A stretch of 64,000 nucleotides of DNA from Bog-473 sp963843365 (GTDB lineage Bacteria; Actinomycetota; Acidimicrobiia; Acidimicrobiales; RAAP-2). Of the stretch, positions 31,371 through 39,523 are shown one piece after another. The position numbers and the translations under genes were made by a program. The stretch is from the NCBI GenBank assembly GCA_963843365.1, contig CAWJKG010000003.1, positions 1,116,001-1,180,000 of the forward strand, in the 5' to 3' direction. The notes under the pieces were generated by a model. It was not told where the DNA came from. It did no database searches and worked only from the letters and a program-made list of their open reading frames with translations. Each line of letters starts with the position of its first letter. The stretch's first letter is position 1.

Positions 31371-31842
31371 TCAGCTCCGAGCAGATTCGTCGGATACCCC
31401 AACGTCTCTGAGAAGGGCCCGCGTCAAGGTGCCCATCTGGTCGTAAGGCAAGTTCTCGGGCTCCCACCAGGCGACGGCGGATGTCTCGTCACCGTCGGCC
31501 CTCGGAACACCGCCGATGACGGTCGCATCGAACACGGTGGCGACATACGAAGTCTGATCCCCATTGGGGTAGCGAAGGCGATACTCGGGGCCACCGAGAA
31601 CCGCCAGAACCGGCCCGAGCTTCACCTGGACGCCCGCTTCCTCTTCGGCTTCTCGGAGTGCAGCTTCCTCCGGCGACTCATCGGGTTCGATGGCTCCACC
31701 GATAGTTGCCCACAGTCCAGAGTCGATCAGGCGGACCAGCAGAATTCTGCCACGCGTCGTCCCTCGGAAGCACGGCCGCAGAAGGAAGCACAAGAAGTTC
31801 GTTTCCGATGAGGTCTCGAAGTCTTCTTATGTAAGGAGACAT
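31371..31842 (-). CDS. NUDIX hydrolase, one apparent frameshift near the N-terminus
   Basis: The NUDIX box is complete: GGAIEPDESPEEAALREAEE followed by EAGV, matching G-x5-E-x7-R-E-U-x-E-E-x-G-U. NUDIX enzymes hydrolyse a nucleoside diphosphate linked to another group. The natural N-terminus (MSPYIRRLRDLIGNELLVLP, then SAAVLPRDDA) is found in another frame and joins GRILLVRLIDSGLWATIG after removal of one base near 31752. The ATG at 31842 gives a normal family start, whereas the uncorrected frame would begin at an implausible TTG. The substrate is unknown. Confidence 0.82.
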
Positions 31843-31905
31843 CGCCATGCGAGCACGCTATCTCCAGAAGCGTCGGCGTTCGCGGCTCGCCGGCGGACCC
31901 GTGGG

Positions 31906-32352
31906 TCACTTTGATGACCAGCCGGCGGGTAGCCAGTCTCCCTGTGGGTCGGTGGTTTGCCCGACCTCAATGATGTAACCGTCGGGATCGCGGATGTAGC
32001 AACGGGTCTCATACGTGTGCTGTTTCGGTGGCGTCAAGAACTGTGCACCCTTGGCGCTCCATTCCTCGTAAGCGGCGGCGATATCAGGGACGCGAATATT
32101 GAGAAAGCTGCTGAGCCGGTCCGGATCGGGTGGCGTCTCGAGCGTGACAGTGGGCTTGTCGTCGGTCGGGCCTCCGCCAGCATTGATGACGATGAAGCTG
32201 TTGGCGAGTGCGACATTGGTGGGCACCGGACCGAAGACCACGGTTCCGCCAAGTACCTCGGTGTAGAAGCGCGCAGACCGCTCAACGTCATCGGAAGTGA
32301 TGAAGTAGCAGACCACCATGTGCTGCCCGGGTTCGGCCACTGGTGCCTCCAC
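31906..32352 (-). CDS. VOC-family (glyoxalase/dioxygenase fold) protein
   Basis: The 148-residue single VOC domain has the first half HMVVCYFITSDDVERSARFY, then TEVLGGTVVFG, and the second half FLNIRVPDIAAAYEEWSAKG, then CYIRDPDGYIIEVGQ. The final Glu is the usual metal ligand, and a His sits near the N-terminus. Such proteins include glyoxalases, dioxygenases and antibiotic-resistance proteins; no specific activity is indicated. GTG start. The C-terminal tail DWLPAGWSSK is short and polar. It stands alone in the accessory region. Confidence 0.85.
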   Translation of the reverse strand: MEAPVAEPGQHMVVCYFITSDDVERSARFYTEVLGGTVVFGPVPTNVALANSFIVINAGGGPTDDKPTVTLETPPDPDRLSSFLNIRVPDIAAAYEEWSAKGAQFLTPPKQHTYETRCYIRDPDGYIIEVGQTTDPQGDWLPAGWSSK

Positions 32353-32475
32353 TCATGAGTCTGGAGTACCAGTAAACCAGCACAGCATGGCTGCGACGAA
32401 TCCACAGGCCACCTCGGGCACTTCACGCAACCACCCGGATGGTGATACCCCAACCCGACCGATCGGGGACGGCGG

Positions 32476-33024
32476 CTAACAGCGCGGGAGCGAGTATCCA
32501 GTTGGGTCGGCAGTGGCGGACAATTCCCACACCTGGCCACCGCTGTCGTCGGTGTGAGGAACCGGATACGCATATGCATTCCCCCGCAGTCCGTGTCTCA
32601 ACCTCTTGGTCCAGTGCGCGACCGAATCGGTAGTGGAAAGGCTTTGTACCGCCCTCCCCCGCAACGGCGCCCGCCGCACCCAGCCCAGATGCACAAGGCG
32701 CGCGTTGACGGCGTTCGCGACGTCGCCGATCGGCGACACGAACTGTGCACTCACTTGCACTGCGTACCACCCGGATTGCCCAGAAGGGTTATCGGGGCAT
32801 TTGCCGTGCCAAGTCGAATCCTTGTGACCCGTCTTGACCCCAGTCGATCCCGGCGGAACTGCGGAGACGACCGGTTCCAGTTCCGCCAATATCTGACCGC
32901 GAGGGTCGCCGCCGAAAGGGGCGGAGGAGGCCCATCGGACAACCAAGAGAGCTATCAGGCCGATTACGACGACGCCGCATGTGACCAACAGCCAACGGCC
33001 GCGCCCGATTTCCACAAGGCACAT
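32476..33024 (-). CDS. Membrane-anchored protein of unknown function
   Basis: One N-terminal membrane helix (WLLVTCGVVVIGLIALLVVR) is followed by a 150-residue outward-facing domain with cysteines (HGKCPDNPSG and the C-terminal SLPRC) and alternating strands such as WYAVQVSAQFVSPIGDV. The topology suggests a surface lipoprotein-like or sensor domain without a lipobox. No family is recognised. It precedes the substrate-binding protein gene but is on the opposite strand, so it is not in an operon with it. Confidence 0.65.
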   Translation of the reverse strand: MCLVEIGRGRWLLVTCGVVVIGLIALLVVRWASSAPFGGDPRGQILAELEPVVSAVPPGSTGVKTGHKDSTWHGKCPDNPSGQSGWYAVQVSAQFVSPIGDVANAVNARLVHLGWVRRAPLRGRAVQSLSTTDSVAHWTKRLRHGLRGNAYAYPVPHTDDSGGQVWELSATADPTGYSLPRC

Positions 33025-33269
33025 CTTCGCTCAGTCGATGGCGGGTTGCGCCGGGGATATCGCTCCCAGGCCGGGGAACGGGACAGATCGAGATTCCGGA
33101 GCCGAGGCTCCGCATATGTTCTGGGCGACGTAACGGAAGGGCAGGGCCGAGGACTTGGATTTGGACAGCACCAACGACGTCACCGGAACACCGGTTCTGA
33201 GGTGCACGCAACGCGGTTCGGAGAAGTGGTAGAGCATGATGGCCTGACGGCTGCATACCGGGGGAGGTC

Positions 33270-34571
33270 ATGCAAATGAAACTCGGACACCGGGCGATCA
33301 CGGCGATGGTGCTCATGGGGTCGATACTGGGTGCAGCGGCCGCCGCGGTTTCGGCCGGCCCCGTTGATGCGGAAGCGGTGAGCAGTGCGCCGGGAGTGAC
33401 GGCGACCTCCATCACAGTGGGGACCATCTCGACACAGACGGGCACGCTGGCGTCGAACTTCTCCTCGTTGATCTACGGCGAGAAGGCCTACTACGACTAC
33501 ATCAACGATCAGGGCGGCGTGAACGGGCGCAAGATCGATTACAAGTACGCCTTGGATGACGGCGGCAACCCCACGACGTTCAACCAGCTGGCGAACACGT
33601 TGATCAACCAGGATCACGTGTTCGCGGTAACCGGCGTGGGCACGGCATTCTTTTCACCCAATCTCTTCGTCCAGTCGGGCATTCCGACCTACGGCTACAA
33701 CGTGACCGGCAACTGGCAGGGACCGGACAACCTGTTCGCCGCCGGAGGCTCGGTGGAGTACTACGTGGCTGGGGCGCCTCAGGTGGCCTACGTGGCGCGC
33801 CACACACAGAAGTCACCCTCCATCGCCTTCGTCGCGTACGGTGTTGCGGCGTCGGCCGCTGCCTGCCAAGCCGAGCAGGACGCCCTCACTGCGGCCGGGT
33901 ACAAGGTCAGCTACTCGGATCTCAAGGTCAACTATCCGGGTTCCACGGTGGCGACCGACGTGCAGCGGATGAAGCAGGCAGCGTCGAACATGGTCGTCAG
34001 CTGCATGGACGTGCAGGGCAATGTCACGATGGCCCGGGCGATCAATCAGTACGGATTGCACATGACCCAGCTGTGGTTCAACGGCAACGACCAAGGAACG
34101 CTCACCGCGAACGAAAGCCTGATGCAGGGCGTCTACTTCGGCATCGGGCATGTTCCGTTCACGGCGCCGACGTCCATCTATCCGGGGTTGAAGCTCTACT
34201 TGACCGAAATGAAGAAGTACGAGCCCGCCTATGCCCAAGACGAGATTGCCCTGCAAGGATGGGAGTCGGCGGCGCTCTTCGTTCAGGGCGTCAGGATGGC
34301 GGGCGCCAATCTCACCCAAGCCAATGTGATCAAGGAGGACAACACCTTGACCGCGTTCACGGCCGGCGGCCTTGAGACCCCGGTCAACTGGCAGAGCGCC
34401 GGGCACAATGGCCATGCACCCCCTTATTGCGTCGCCTACATCAAGGTGTCAGGCAACAAGTACGTCGCGACACTGAACAAGGGAAGAAACGTCTTCAACT
34501 GCTTCAACTCGATCAATCCGAAGAGCAACCCGGTCTTCCCACTGCCGGCCGGTACTCCCGTGCCAGGCTGA
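33270..34571 (+). CDS. ABC transporter substrate-binding protein, branched-chain amino acid type
   Basis: The 433-residue secreted protein has an Ala-rich signal peptide (MVLMGSILGAAAAAVSAGPV) and no lipobox cysteine. The mature part has the Leu/Ile/Val-binding fold of PF13458: ITVGTISTQTGTLASNFSSL, INDQGGVNGRKIDYKYALDD, and a hinge and C-terminal lobe such as MKKYEPAYAQDEIALQGWES. These proteins bind amino acids, amides or aromatic acids for ABC import. No permease or ATPase genes are in the window, so it is an orphan binding protein. ATG start behind GGGGGAGG. Confidence 0.9.
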   Translation: MQMKLGHRAITAMVLMGSILGAAAAAVSAGPVDAEAVSSAPGVTATSITVGTISTQTGTLASNFSSLIYGEKAYYDYINDQGGVNGRKIDYKYALDDGGNPTTFNQLANTLINQDHVFAVTGVGTAFFSPNLFVQSGIPTYGYNVTGNWQGPDNLFAAGGSVEYYVAGAPQVAYVARHTQKSPSIAFVAYGVAASAAACQAEQDALTAAGYKVSYSDLKVNYPGSTVATDVQRMKQAASNMVVSCMDVQGNVTMARAINQYGLHMTQLWFNGNDQGTLTANESLMQGVYFGIGHVPFTAPTSIYPGLKLYLTEMKKYEPAYAQDEIALQGWESAALFVQGVRMAGANLTQANVIKEDNTLTAFTAGGLETPVNWQSAGHNGHAPPYCVAYIKVSGNKYVATLNKGRNVFNCFNSINPKSNPVFPLPAGTPVPG

Positions 34572-34903
34572 GCCCCGGGGAGCGATAGAGAAGGAGTCGT
34601 GTGCGCCTGGGGAGAGCCCCAGATGGCGAGGCGTCGCAGCCAGAGCCGAGAGGCGCGGACTCTGACCTTCTCCTCAGGTCTCCGAGGCGAAAGAATTTGG
34701 GCCGGGAGGTGCGGGAAGATGATCCCCGATCGCCATTGGCAAGCCCGCATTGCCGTGAGGAGCCCACTTTGGGCCGGAAGATGGTTCGCACCATCCGACG
34801 ACCGTTGGTGGCGTGTCTGGCTACGAGAGCTACGAGCTACCTCAATGGGCTGACGAGAATCAGGCAGTGAGGCCGGCGACGCTGAGGACTCAGGCGTTTC
34901 ACA
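34572..34903. other. Intergenic stretch with no recognisable gene
   Basis: About 330 bases between the substrate-binding protein gene and a convergent WhiB-like gene. Short frames exist on both strands, but none has a family match or a ribosome site worth noting. A terminator for either flanking gene would be expected here; no hairpin with a T-run stood out. Confidence 0.4.
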
Positions 34904-35128
34904 TCAGGCCGCCCGCGGCCGATTTGCGCGCCTTTCCCGTTCCGTGAGGCCACCCCACACCCCTTGCGGGCTCGGATTCTGCCCGGCATATTCCAAGCAC
35001 TCCGCTCGAACTGAGCAGCCGTCACAGATAGCGCGAGCTCGAGCGAGATCGTCGGGTGTCTCCGGAAAGAAGTTGCGGATGCCCTTGCCCCGACAGGCTG
35101 CTCGGTCCCACCAACTGAATACGCCCAT
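34904..35128 (-). CDS. WhiB-like iron-sulfur transcriptional regulator (copy 2)
   Basis: The 74-residue protein has cluster cysteines at 12, 35, 38 and 44, the same spacing as the copy at 28672, and the GVWGG turn at 56-60 followed by TERERRANRPRAA. The start MGVFSWWDRAACRGKG is typical of short WhiB-like proteins. It should bind a 4Fe-4S cluster and act on the sigma-factor region of RNA polymerase. It is outside any operon. The two copies differ through most of their length, so they are not a recent duplicate. Confidence 0.93.
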   Translation of the reverse strand: MGVFSWWDRAACRGKGIRNFFPETPDDLARARAICDGCSVRAECLEYAGQNPSPQGVWGGLTERERRANRPRAA

Positions 35129-35182
35129 TCAACAAGCGTATGGGCGGCGGCCGAAGGCTCAACCGTCAGGAGTCGGCGTGGC

Positions 35183-35401
35183 TCAGGTCGCAAACCCGAC
35201 GGCGAGTACTGCACTCAGAGGGCCCACCACGACCCGAGTCCGAGGCGACGTATGGGTGTGGGCCACGGTCTCGTCGAAGGAGAAGGAGGAATCCTGAGGG
35301 CTCACAGTGAAGCTTGGAACGGCGATCGTGTGCCAGCCGTCCGCCAACTGAACTTCAGAAACCAGGTCCTCGTCGATGGCTGAGAGCCACTCGATGCTCA
35401 T
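35183..35401 (-). CDS. Small hypothetical protein
   Basis: The 72-residue protein starts MSIEWLSAIDEDLVSEVQLA and contains mixed strands and polar turns, ending in a hydrophobic stretch (VVVGPLSAVLAVGF). It is not assigned to a family. The even composition and the clear ATG suggest a real gene. It could be a small solenoid or barrel protein. It lies 54 bases upstream of WhiB copy 2 on the same strand, so the two could be co-transcribed. Confidence 0.4.
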   Translation of the reverse strand: MSIEWLSAIDEDLVSEVQLADGWHTIAVPSFTVSPQDSSFSFDETVAHTHTSPRTRVVVGPLSAVLAVGFAT

Positions 35402-35533
35402 TGTCCGGCCTCCAAGCCAATTGTCACCCCGCCCAGTCTACGTCCCAGCCCCGTCACGGCCGCTGGCGCCGGGACCGCCGGTGCGCTGTGGGCACCCACA
35501 AGTTCCGGGCAACGGTGATGGAAGACTGGCCGC

Positions 35534-35983
35534 ATGGTTGATTGCATGGCCTGTCGACTGTCGAGTGGCGAGCTGGAGCTACCCGGAGGTTGTATCTCCC
35601 GGACACGATTTTGGCGCGTCGAGCACTGCATTGGGCCTTTGGGGCTGGGGACTCTCATCGTCAAACCAGAACGGCATGTGACCTCTGTGGCCGACCTTTC
35701 AGAAGAGGAAGCCGCCGAGCTCGGACCGCTTCTCCGGCGAGCGTCGCATGTCGCATGCCAACTCGTCGAAGCGGATCAGGTCTACAACTGTCTTTGGTCT
35801 CACGCTGGCGGCCAGCGGGTCCACATTCACTACGTCGTGCAGCCCGTGACGAAGGAGCAGGTGTCCATGTTCGCTGCTCACGGGCCGAACCTGCAGGTCG
35901 CACAGTTCGCCCTCGGGACCCTGCCTGATCCGGCTGACGTTGAGCGTGTCGCAGACCTCGCCCGAATGCACTTCTCCGATTGA
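35534..35983 (+). CDS. HIT-family protein with partial histidine triad
   Basis: The 149-residue protein resembles the histidine-triad (HIT) hydrolases and transferases of nucleoside-phosphate compounds. The triad region is VHIHYVVQP: the first two His are present and the third is Val. In HIT enzymes the middle His is the nucleophile, so some activity could remain. An N-terminal C-x2-C (VDCMACRL) and later residues could bind zinc, as in GalT-like and actinobacterial HIT proteins. ATG start. It stands alone. Confidence 0.8.
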   Translation: MVDCMACRLSSGELELPGGCISRTRFWRVEHCIGPLGLGTLIVKPERHVTSVADLSEEEAAELGPLLRRASHVACQLVEADQVYNCLWSHAGGQRVHIHYVVQPVTKEQVSMFAAHGPNLQVAQFALGTLPDPADVERVADLARMHFSD

Positions 35984-36039
35984 GCCCAGCGGTGTCTACA
36001 TCCCGGTTCGGAGGCAGACAGACGGGTCCGGCGCTTAAG

Positions 36040-36534
36040 TCAAGATTGGGCGTTGTGGATGGCGTCGTAGAGCTGAACCGTCAGGCGGAGATGCCCCATG
36101 TGCTCACGTGCGTGCCCCAGATTCCCGATTAGCCATGTCATACCCGGACGCCGATCATCGCTGGAAAGTGTCGGCAGAACTGTGGGAGTGAGGGCTCGGT
36201 CGTCTGTGAGTGTCGGCGCCAGGTCGTCAAGGAGAGAGTCGGCCTCGCGAATCTGGTCGAGCAAGTCCACTTGGCTTTGACTGCCCATTCTGAACTCGGC
36301 ATCTCGATTGCGGCTGCCCGGTATTCCGGCGACGGCTCGGAGCGTTTCCGCCTCTGAACCAAGGGTGTGTGTGACGATCGTCGCTACCGAATTCGCACCC
36401 GGACACGGGGTCCAGTTCAGCGACTCATCGTCTCGGTTCACGACCTCCAGACGCAGCTCGCTGTGGAGCACTTCGAACTGTGTGATCACCACCGAAATGG
36501 GGTCTACCTGGTTCGTCATAGAGGAGGCCGACAT
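36040..36534 (-). CDS. DinB-like protein
   Basis: The roughly 164-residue protein has the DinB four-helix pattern: VVITQFEVLHSELRLEVVNR, LNWTPCPGANSVATIVTHTL with the first metal His, and MTWLIGNLGHAREHMGHLRL with the paired His motif near the end. Such proteins bind a metal and catalyse thiol-dependent transfer reactions, often with mycothiol in actinobacteria. The substrate is unknown. The ATG at 36534 is chosen over a TTG further upstream; the ATG at 36519 is also possible. A second DinB-type gene lies 67 bases upstream on the same strand. Confidence 0.78.
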   Translation of the reverse strand: MSASSMTNQVDPISVVITQFEVLHSELRLEVVNRDDESLNWTPCPGANSVATIVTHTLGSEAETLRAVAGIPGSRNRDAEFRMGSQSQVDLLDQIREADSLLDDLAPTLTDDRALTPTVLPTLSSDDRRPGMTWLIGNLGHAREHMGHLRLTVQLYDAIHNAQS

Positions 36535-36601
36535 AGAGGTATATCCAAGCAGCAAATCCAATGCACCCCCACCTGGCGGATGGGGACGGTTCTGGTCGGT
36601 C

Positions 36602-37156
36602 CTACTTCTGCAAGATTTCCGGCCTCCCAGAGCCTAGGAGGAGAGCCGCCCAAGGGTCGGATCCCCCTTTTGCGTGCTCGCTGTTGAGCATCCACAGTGC
36701 ATCGGACTCCATGATCACTCTGCACAGTTCCATTGGTGGATCGAGGTCCCTGCCGAGTCCTGACACAACGTCATGGGTATGGAGGACCAGCTCATATGCC
36801 GCCCGAGCACACCACTCAGCGAGGCCCAGCTCAAGGACGCCGTCCGAGGCCGTCACCGTCCCGGGTGAATCTCGCACGACAGCGACCAGCAGAGCGGTTA
36901 CCGACCGTAGACCGGATACGAGGTCCAGTGGCGTCGCTTCCAGCTTTGCGTGCAGTTCTTCGAACGGGAGGTATCCGGACTGCGCTCGCGCACCGATCTG
37001 CATCGCGTAGGAAAAGAGGCAGTCGACCATGTGATCGACCGTCTGCCAACAGCTCCATTCCAGCACCCCGGCCCTGGTACTCCAGTCGGCGTCCACAACC
37101 TCAGTCAGGGCGTCTATTGAGAAGTCCGCCAGGGCGGCAAGCTCATCACTGGTCAT
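36602..37156 (-). CDS. DinB/maleylpyruvate isomerase-type protein
   Basis: The 184-residue protein starts MTSDELAALADFSIDALTEV and has the signature LEWSCWQTVDHMVDCLFSYA with the W-S-x-x-x-x-x-D-H metal site typical of the mycothiol-dependent branch. The C-terminal part (AAYELVLHTHDVVSGLGRDL) supplies the second His pair. It is the third protein of this class in the window and lies 67 bases upstream of the second, so they may be transcribed together. The ATG at 37156 is preferred to an earlier start because the upstream part is unlike the family. Confidence 0.78.
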   Translation of the reverse strand: MTSDELAALADFSIDALTEVVDADWSTRAGVLEWSCWQTVDHMVDCLFSYAMQIGARAQSGYLPFEELHAKLEATPLDLVSGLRSVTALLVAVVRDSPGTVTASDGVLELGLAEWCARAAYELVLHTHDVVSGLGRDLDPPMELCRVIMESDALWMLNSEHAKGGSDPWAALLLGSGRPEILQK

Positions 37157-37209
37157 TGAACAATCTTGTCTCGATTGGAGCTGCTGGGGGCGCCCAGTTG
37201 TGTCGTCGG

Positions 37210-37239
37210 GTGTCACCCCAGCCCGGCGAATTGAGGCAG
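37210..37239 (+). repeat. Dispersed GC-rich intergenic repeat, copy 1
   Basis: This element reads GTGTCACCCCAGCCCGGCG followed by AATTGAGGCAG. It shares the core CACCCC-x-CCCGGCG with the copies at 38967, 39917, 40798, 43206 and 44956. It sits just before the start of the DinB-type gene (upstream on the minus strand). Confidence 0.5.
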
Positions 37240-37285
37240 TCAGTGCCATCCCTGGCAACGCCGCCCGCGGCTAGTAACTGGCTGT

Positions 37286-37483
37286 TTAGACGCCGAGCCG
37301 GGTAAGAATCCCGGCGACCGGCCGCGTGAGCACTACTGGGATCGCCAACCGCACGACTCTGCGAAGCAGTGCCGGGCGAACCTGAGTGGTGACGACGACA
37401 TCCGTGACCAGCGCGAGCGCGGCGGCAATCAGCACGGCCCGCTTGCTTGGATCGTCGGAATAGGCGATTGCGACCTGATCCAC
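37286..37483 (-). CDS. Small membrane-associated protein of unknown function
   Basis: The 65-residue protein begins VDQVAIAYSDDPSKRAVLIA and has one or two hydrophobic segments (AVLIAAALALVTDVVVTTQV; LAIPVVLTRPVAGILTRLGV) around a basic turn (RPALLRRVVRL). No family is recognised. The GTG at 37483 places the start before the first helix; a longer version from 37546 would add 21 polar residues. The gene lies between two other small membrane or DinB genes. Confidence 0.4.
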   Translation of the reverse strand: MDQVAIAYSDDPSKRAVLIAAALALVTDVVVTTQVRPALLRRVVRLAIPVVLTRPVAGILTRLGV

Positions 37484-37637
37484 GGTGTCGAGGTTACCGG
37501 TCCCGTCGATGCTGGAACGCGCGACTGTGGAGACGCATCGCGCCAAGTCAGAGTGGAAGGGGCAGCTCGGGCGGCTATCTCAAGGCCGGTGGACTCGGCT
37601 ACCCAGAACCCGCACGGTGTCGGCATTTCAAGGGCGG

Positions 37638-38066
37638 TCAGGTTGGCGCAGCGTCGGAGGGCTTGACCGCTTCCCAAATGGCGATGAACATCAGAGCGAA
37701 CGCCAGAGCCCAGGCAAGGAAGAAGCCACCGAGGAACTGAGCGATCGCATAGTTCTGACCGATCAGCACGAGTACGGCGCCGACGATGGCACAGGGAACG
37801 GTCCCCAGGACCGCTCGCATAACGAAGATTCCTCGGCTGTCCGCAATCGCCTGGGTCCGCCGATTGAGCGGTCGTTGGAGGACCCTGCGTACGCGTCCGG
37901 CGCCCCAACCCAGCATGGTTGTGCCGCCAAGAACGACCCCACCTGCGAGCGCCCATGCTCCGAAGGCGACGGACAGCACAGTCGCAACAGCGATGAAGAC
38001 AACACCGACGACCCTGAGACGCTGGAACCGACCCAAAACACCCGTTGTACTCAGGCGGTCCGCCAT
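37638..38066 (-). CDS. Four-helix membrane protein of unknown function
   Basis: The 142-residue protein has four likely membrane helices: VVGVVFIAVATVLSVAFGAW, LAGGVVLGGTTMLGWGAG, AVLGTVPCAIVGAVLVLIGQ and FLGGFFLAWALAFALMFIAI. A basic loop (RVRRVLQRPLNRRTQ) separates helices two and three. The pattern resembles the small AtpI-like or hypothetical membrane proteins of actinobacteria, but no atp genes are here. The ATG at 38066 (MADRLSTTG) is preferred to one nine codons earlier. Confidence 0.6.
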   Translation of the reverse strand: MADRLSTTGVLGRFQRLRVVGVVFIAVATVLSVAFGAWALAGGVVLGGTTMLGWGAGRVRRVLQRPLNRRTQAIADSRGIFVMRAVLGTVPCAIVGAVLVLIGQNYAIAQFLGGFFLAWALAFALMFIAIWEAVKPSDAAPT

Positions 38067-38622
38067 CGCAGCAGGGTATGGCAGAACGCCCAAGATCGCA
38101 CCACAGAGTGCCGGATGCCGATCTGCCTAACGCCCCGTCCCCTGCCCTGATATGCCGTTCTACGGCGCCCGGGTCCGGTATTCAGGGGCACCCCTACGTT
38201 GACCATACGGGCCGAAATGGAACAACGGAACCGTGGCGTGGAGCAAGGGCCGAATCCGTCGAGAACTCGGTAGTTCTCTCGATCACTACGGTCGTCGAGC
38301 CCTTGCCGGACACGACCCGAATGACCGTCGCTACGACAGGAAACTCGCACAGCGAATCAAGAAAATGCCTCTTGAAGAGTTGGGCGAGCTTTTGAACGGC
38401 GACGCCCGGACGAGAGCGGTTAATCCGCTCGCTTTGGTAGCCCGGCCCCTCCGGGCAGACTCCTTTTTCGATCCCACTCCACGGTTCGCTGAGCGAAAAA
38501 CCCCTCGGACCAAATACAGCCAAGCAACGGAGATGCAACCGGGGTAGAATTCGCTCAGCGATGCCGAGGCTCGCAGCCTGACTGCAGGTCGGATATCGAG
38601 CAATCGAAAGGACGGTAGAGCC
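38067..38622. other. Mostly non-coding stretch with one weak reading frame
   Basis: A 555-base region between two genes on opposite strands. A plus-strand frame at 38233-38547 is open for 104 codons from a GTG, but has no ribosome site and no recognisable domain. A possible intrinsic terminator, GCCCGG-CCCCT-CCGGGC, followed by a T-run, lies near 38441-38469. The copy of the dispersed repeat at 38172-38194 is inside it. The last 30 bases hold the ribosome site of the gene at 38623. Confidence 0.4.
38172..38194 (+). repeat. Dispersed GC-rich intergenic repeat, variant copy
   Basis: The element reads GGTCCGGTATTCAGGGG then CACCCC. It resembles the copies at 39483 (GGCCGGCATTAGGGGGCAC) and 41792, which share the block CCGG-x-ATT-x-x-GGGG-CACCC. 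Confidence 0.4.
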
Positions 38623-38901
38623 ATGCTCTTCATAAGCGAGTACACGTTGAAGCCTCATCTGACCAAGGACGAGGTCAAGCGCCTCATGGACGTATTTGGC
38701 AAGCGTGGAGCCGTAGAAGGCGAGATCGCGAACTATGTGCGAGCCGATGGGACTGGAGGTTTCACAATTGCCGAGAACGACGACCTGACCTCGGCTTATG
38801 CAGACGTCCTCTTGTACTCCGAGTACATGACGTTCACGGTTACCCCAGTTCTCAAGATCGACGACGCTGTAGGTCCAATCTTCGCCTACATCGGGACGTA
38901 A
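38623..38901 (+). CDS. DUF3303-like small protein
   Basis: The 92-residue protein starts MLFISEYTLKPHLTKDEVKR and continues with LMDVFGKRGAVEGEIANYVR, GGFTIAENDDLTSAYADVLL and TVTPVLKIDDAVGPIFAYIG. This ferredoxin-like alpha-beta pattern matches small stress-response-like proteins of the DUF3303 kind; the function is unknown. A ribosome site AAAGGACGG lies just upstream of the ATG. It is separated by 200 bases from a second small protein of similar size with a comparable fold pattern (39100). Confidence 0.65.
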   Translation: MLFISEYTLKPHLTKDEVKRLMDVFGKRGAVEGEIANYVRADGTGGFTIAENDDLTSAYADVLLYSEYMTFTVTPVLKIDDAVGPIFAYIGT

Positions 38902-38949
38902 TCGTCTTGTGACGAAAGTGGCAGCACCGACGGCGCGGCCCCTATCACA

Positions 38950-38972
38950 GGTGTGCCGCAGGGCGGCACACC
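38950..38972. terminator. Nine-base perfect inverted repeat after the DUF3303-like gene
   Basis: GGTGTGCCG (38950-38958) is followed by a 5-base loop CAGGG and CGGCACACC (38964-38972). It lies 49 bases after the TAA of the gene at 38623. It lacks a following T-run, so it could be a terminator of the actinobacterial kind without a T-tract, or an operator. A copy of the dispersed repeat begins inside its right arm. Confidence 0.45.
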
Positions 38973-38991
38973 TCCCGGCGTACTGGGTCAG
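38967..38991 (+). repeat. Dispersed GC-rich intergenic repeat, copy 2
   Basis: The element reads CACACCTCCCGGCGTACTGG then GTCAG, sharing CCCGGCGTACTGGG with the copy at 39917 and CCCGGCG with the others. Confidence 0.5.
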
Positions 38992-39099
38992 TCTGTCAAA
39001 CGCGTGAGCGCACTGCTCTCTAGCGCAGTGGACAGAACTGGCTACTCCTGCAACACTCGTTGCGTGCCTCAGATGGGCACCCACGAAAAGGAGTGCCTC

Positions 39100-39411
39100 A
39101 TGAGCTACACCGAACTTTCCCGCACTCGGCCGATTCCATCGGCCTGGGAGAATCTCAGCGACGAGCAGAACGATGCACAGACTGCGGCGATCTACGCGGT
39201 CATCGCCAAGAACGGCGGGGATGTCAAGGCTGTCACGTACTCACCGAGCCGTATCGCCTTGACCTCGGTGATCGAGTATCCCGACCAGCGGTCAGCCATG
39301 AACACTGCCGCAGAGATCCTCGCCCTTGGAACGCTTGAGTACGTTGAGATCGAGCCCCAGTGGGATGTCGCTGAGTTCGTAGCACTCAACCGCGCTGCGG
39401 CTCAGGCCTAA
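39100..39411 (+). CDS. Small hypothetical protein, possible alpha-beta barrel type
   Basis: The 103-residue protein starts MSYTELSRTRPIPSAWENLS. It has an alpha-beta pattern (AQTAAIYAVIAKNGGDVKAV; ALTSVIEYPDQRSAMNTAAE; LEYVEIEPQWDVAEFVALNR) that resembles GYD- or DUF3303-like domains. I cannot name the family with confidence. The ATG is preceded by AAAAGGAG at 39087-39094. It is the second small protein of this kind within 200 bases of the gene at 38623. Confidence 0.6.
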   Translation: MSYTELSRTRPIPSAWENLSDEQNDAQTAAIYAVIAKNGGDVKAVTYSPSRIALTSVIEYPDQRSAMNTAAEILALGTLEYVEIEPQWDVAEFVALNRAAAQA

Positions 39412-39482
39412 AGCACACCCAAGACAAAGGCCAGGCTCGGTGATAAAGCCTGATCCAGGCACGCCGGAGTAGACCTGCCCAA

Positions 39483-39503
39483 GGCCGGCATTAGGGGGCA
39501 CCC
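39483..39503 (+). repeat. Dispersed GC-rich intergenic repeat, variant copy
   Basis: The element reads GGCCGGCATTAGGGGGCAC then CC. It is closest to the copies at 38172 and 41792. Confidence 0.4.
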
Positions 39504-39523
39504 TATGCCCGAAGCAGCTACTT

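Noticed and set aside
38233..38547. 104-codon frame with GTG start
   Set aside because: No ribosome site, no recognisable domain, and basic low-complexity parts. It is kept only in the note on the intergenic stretch.
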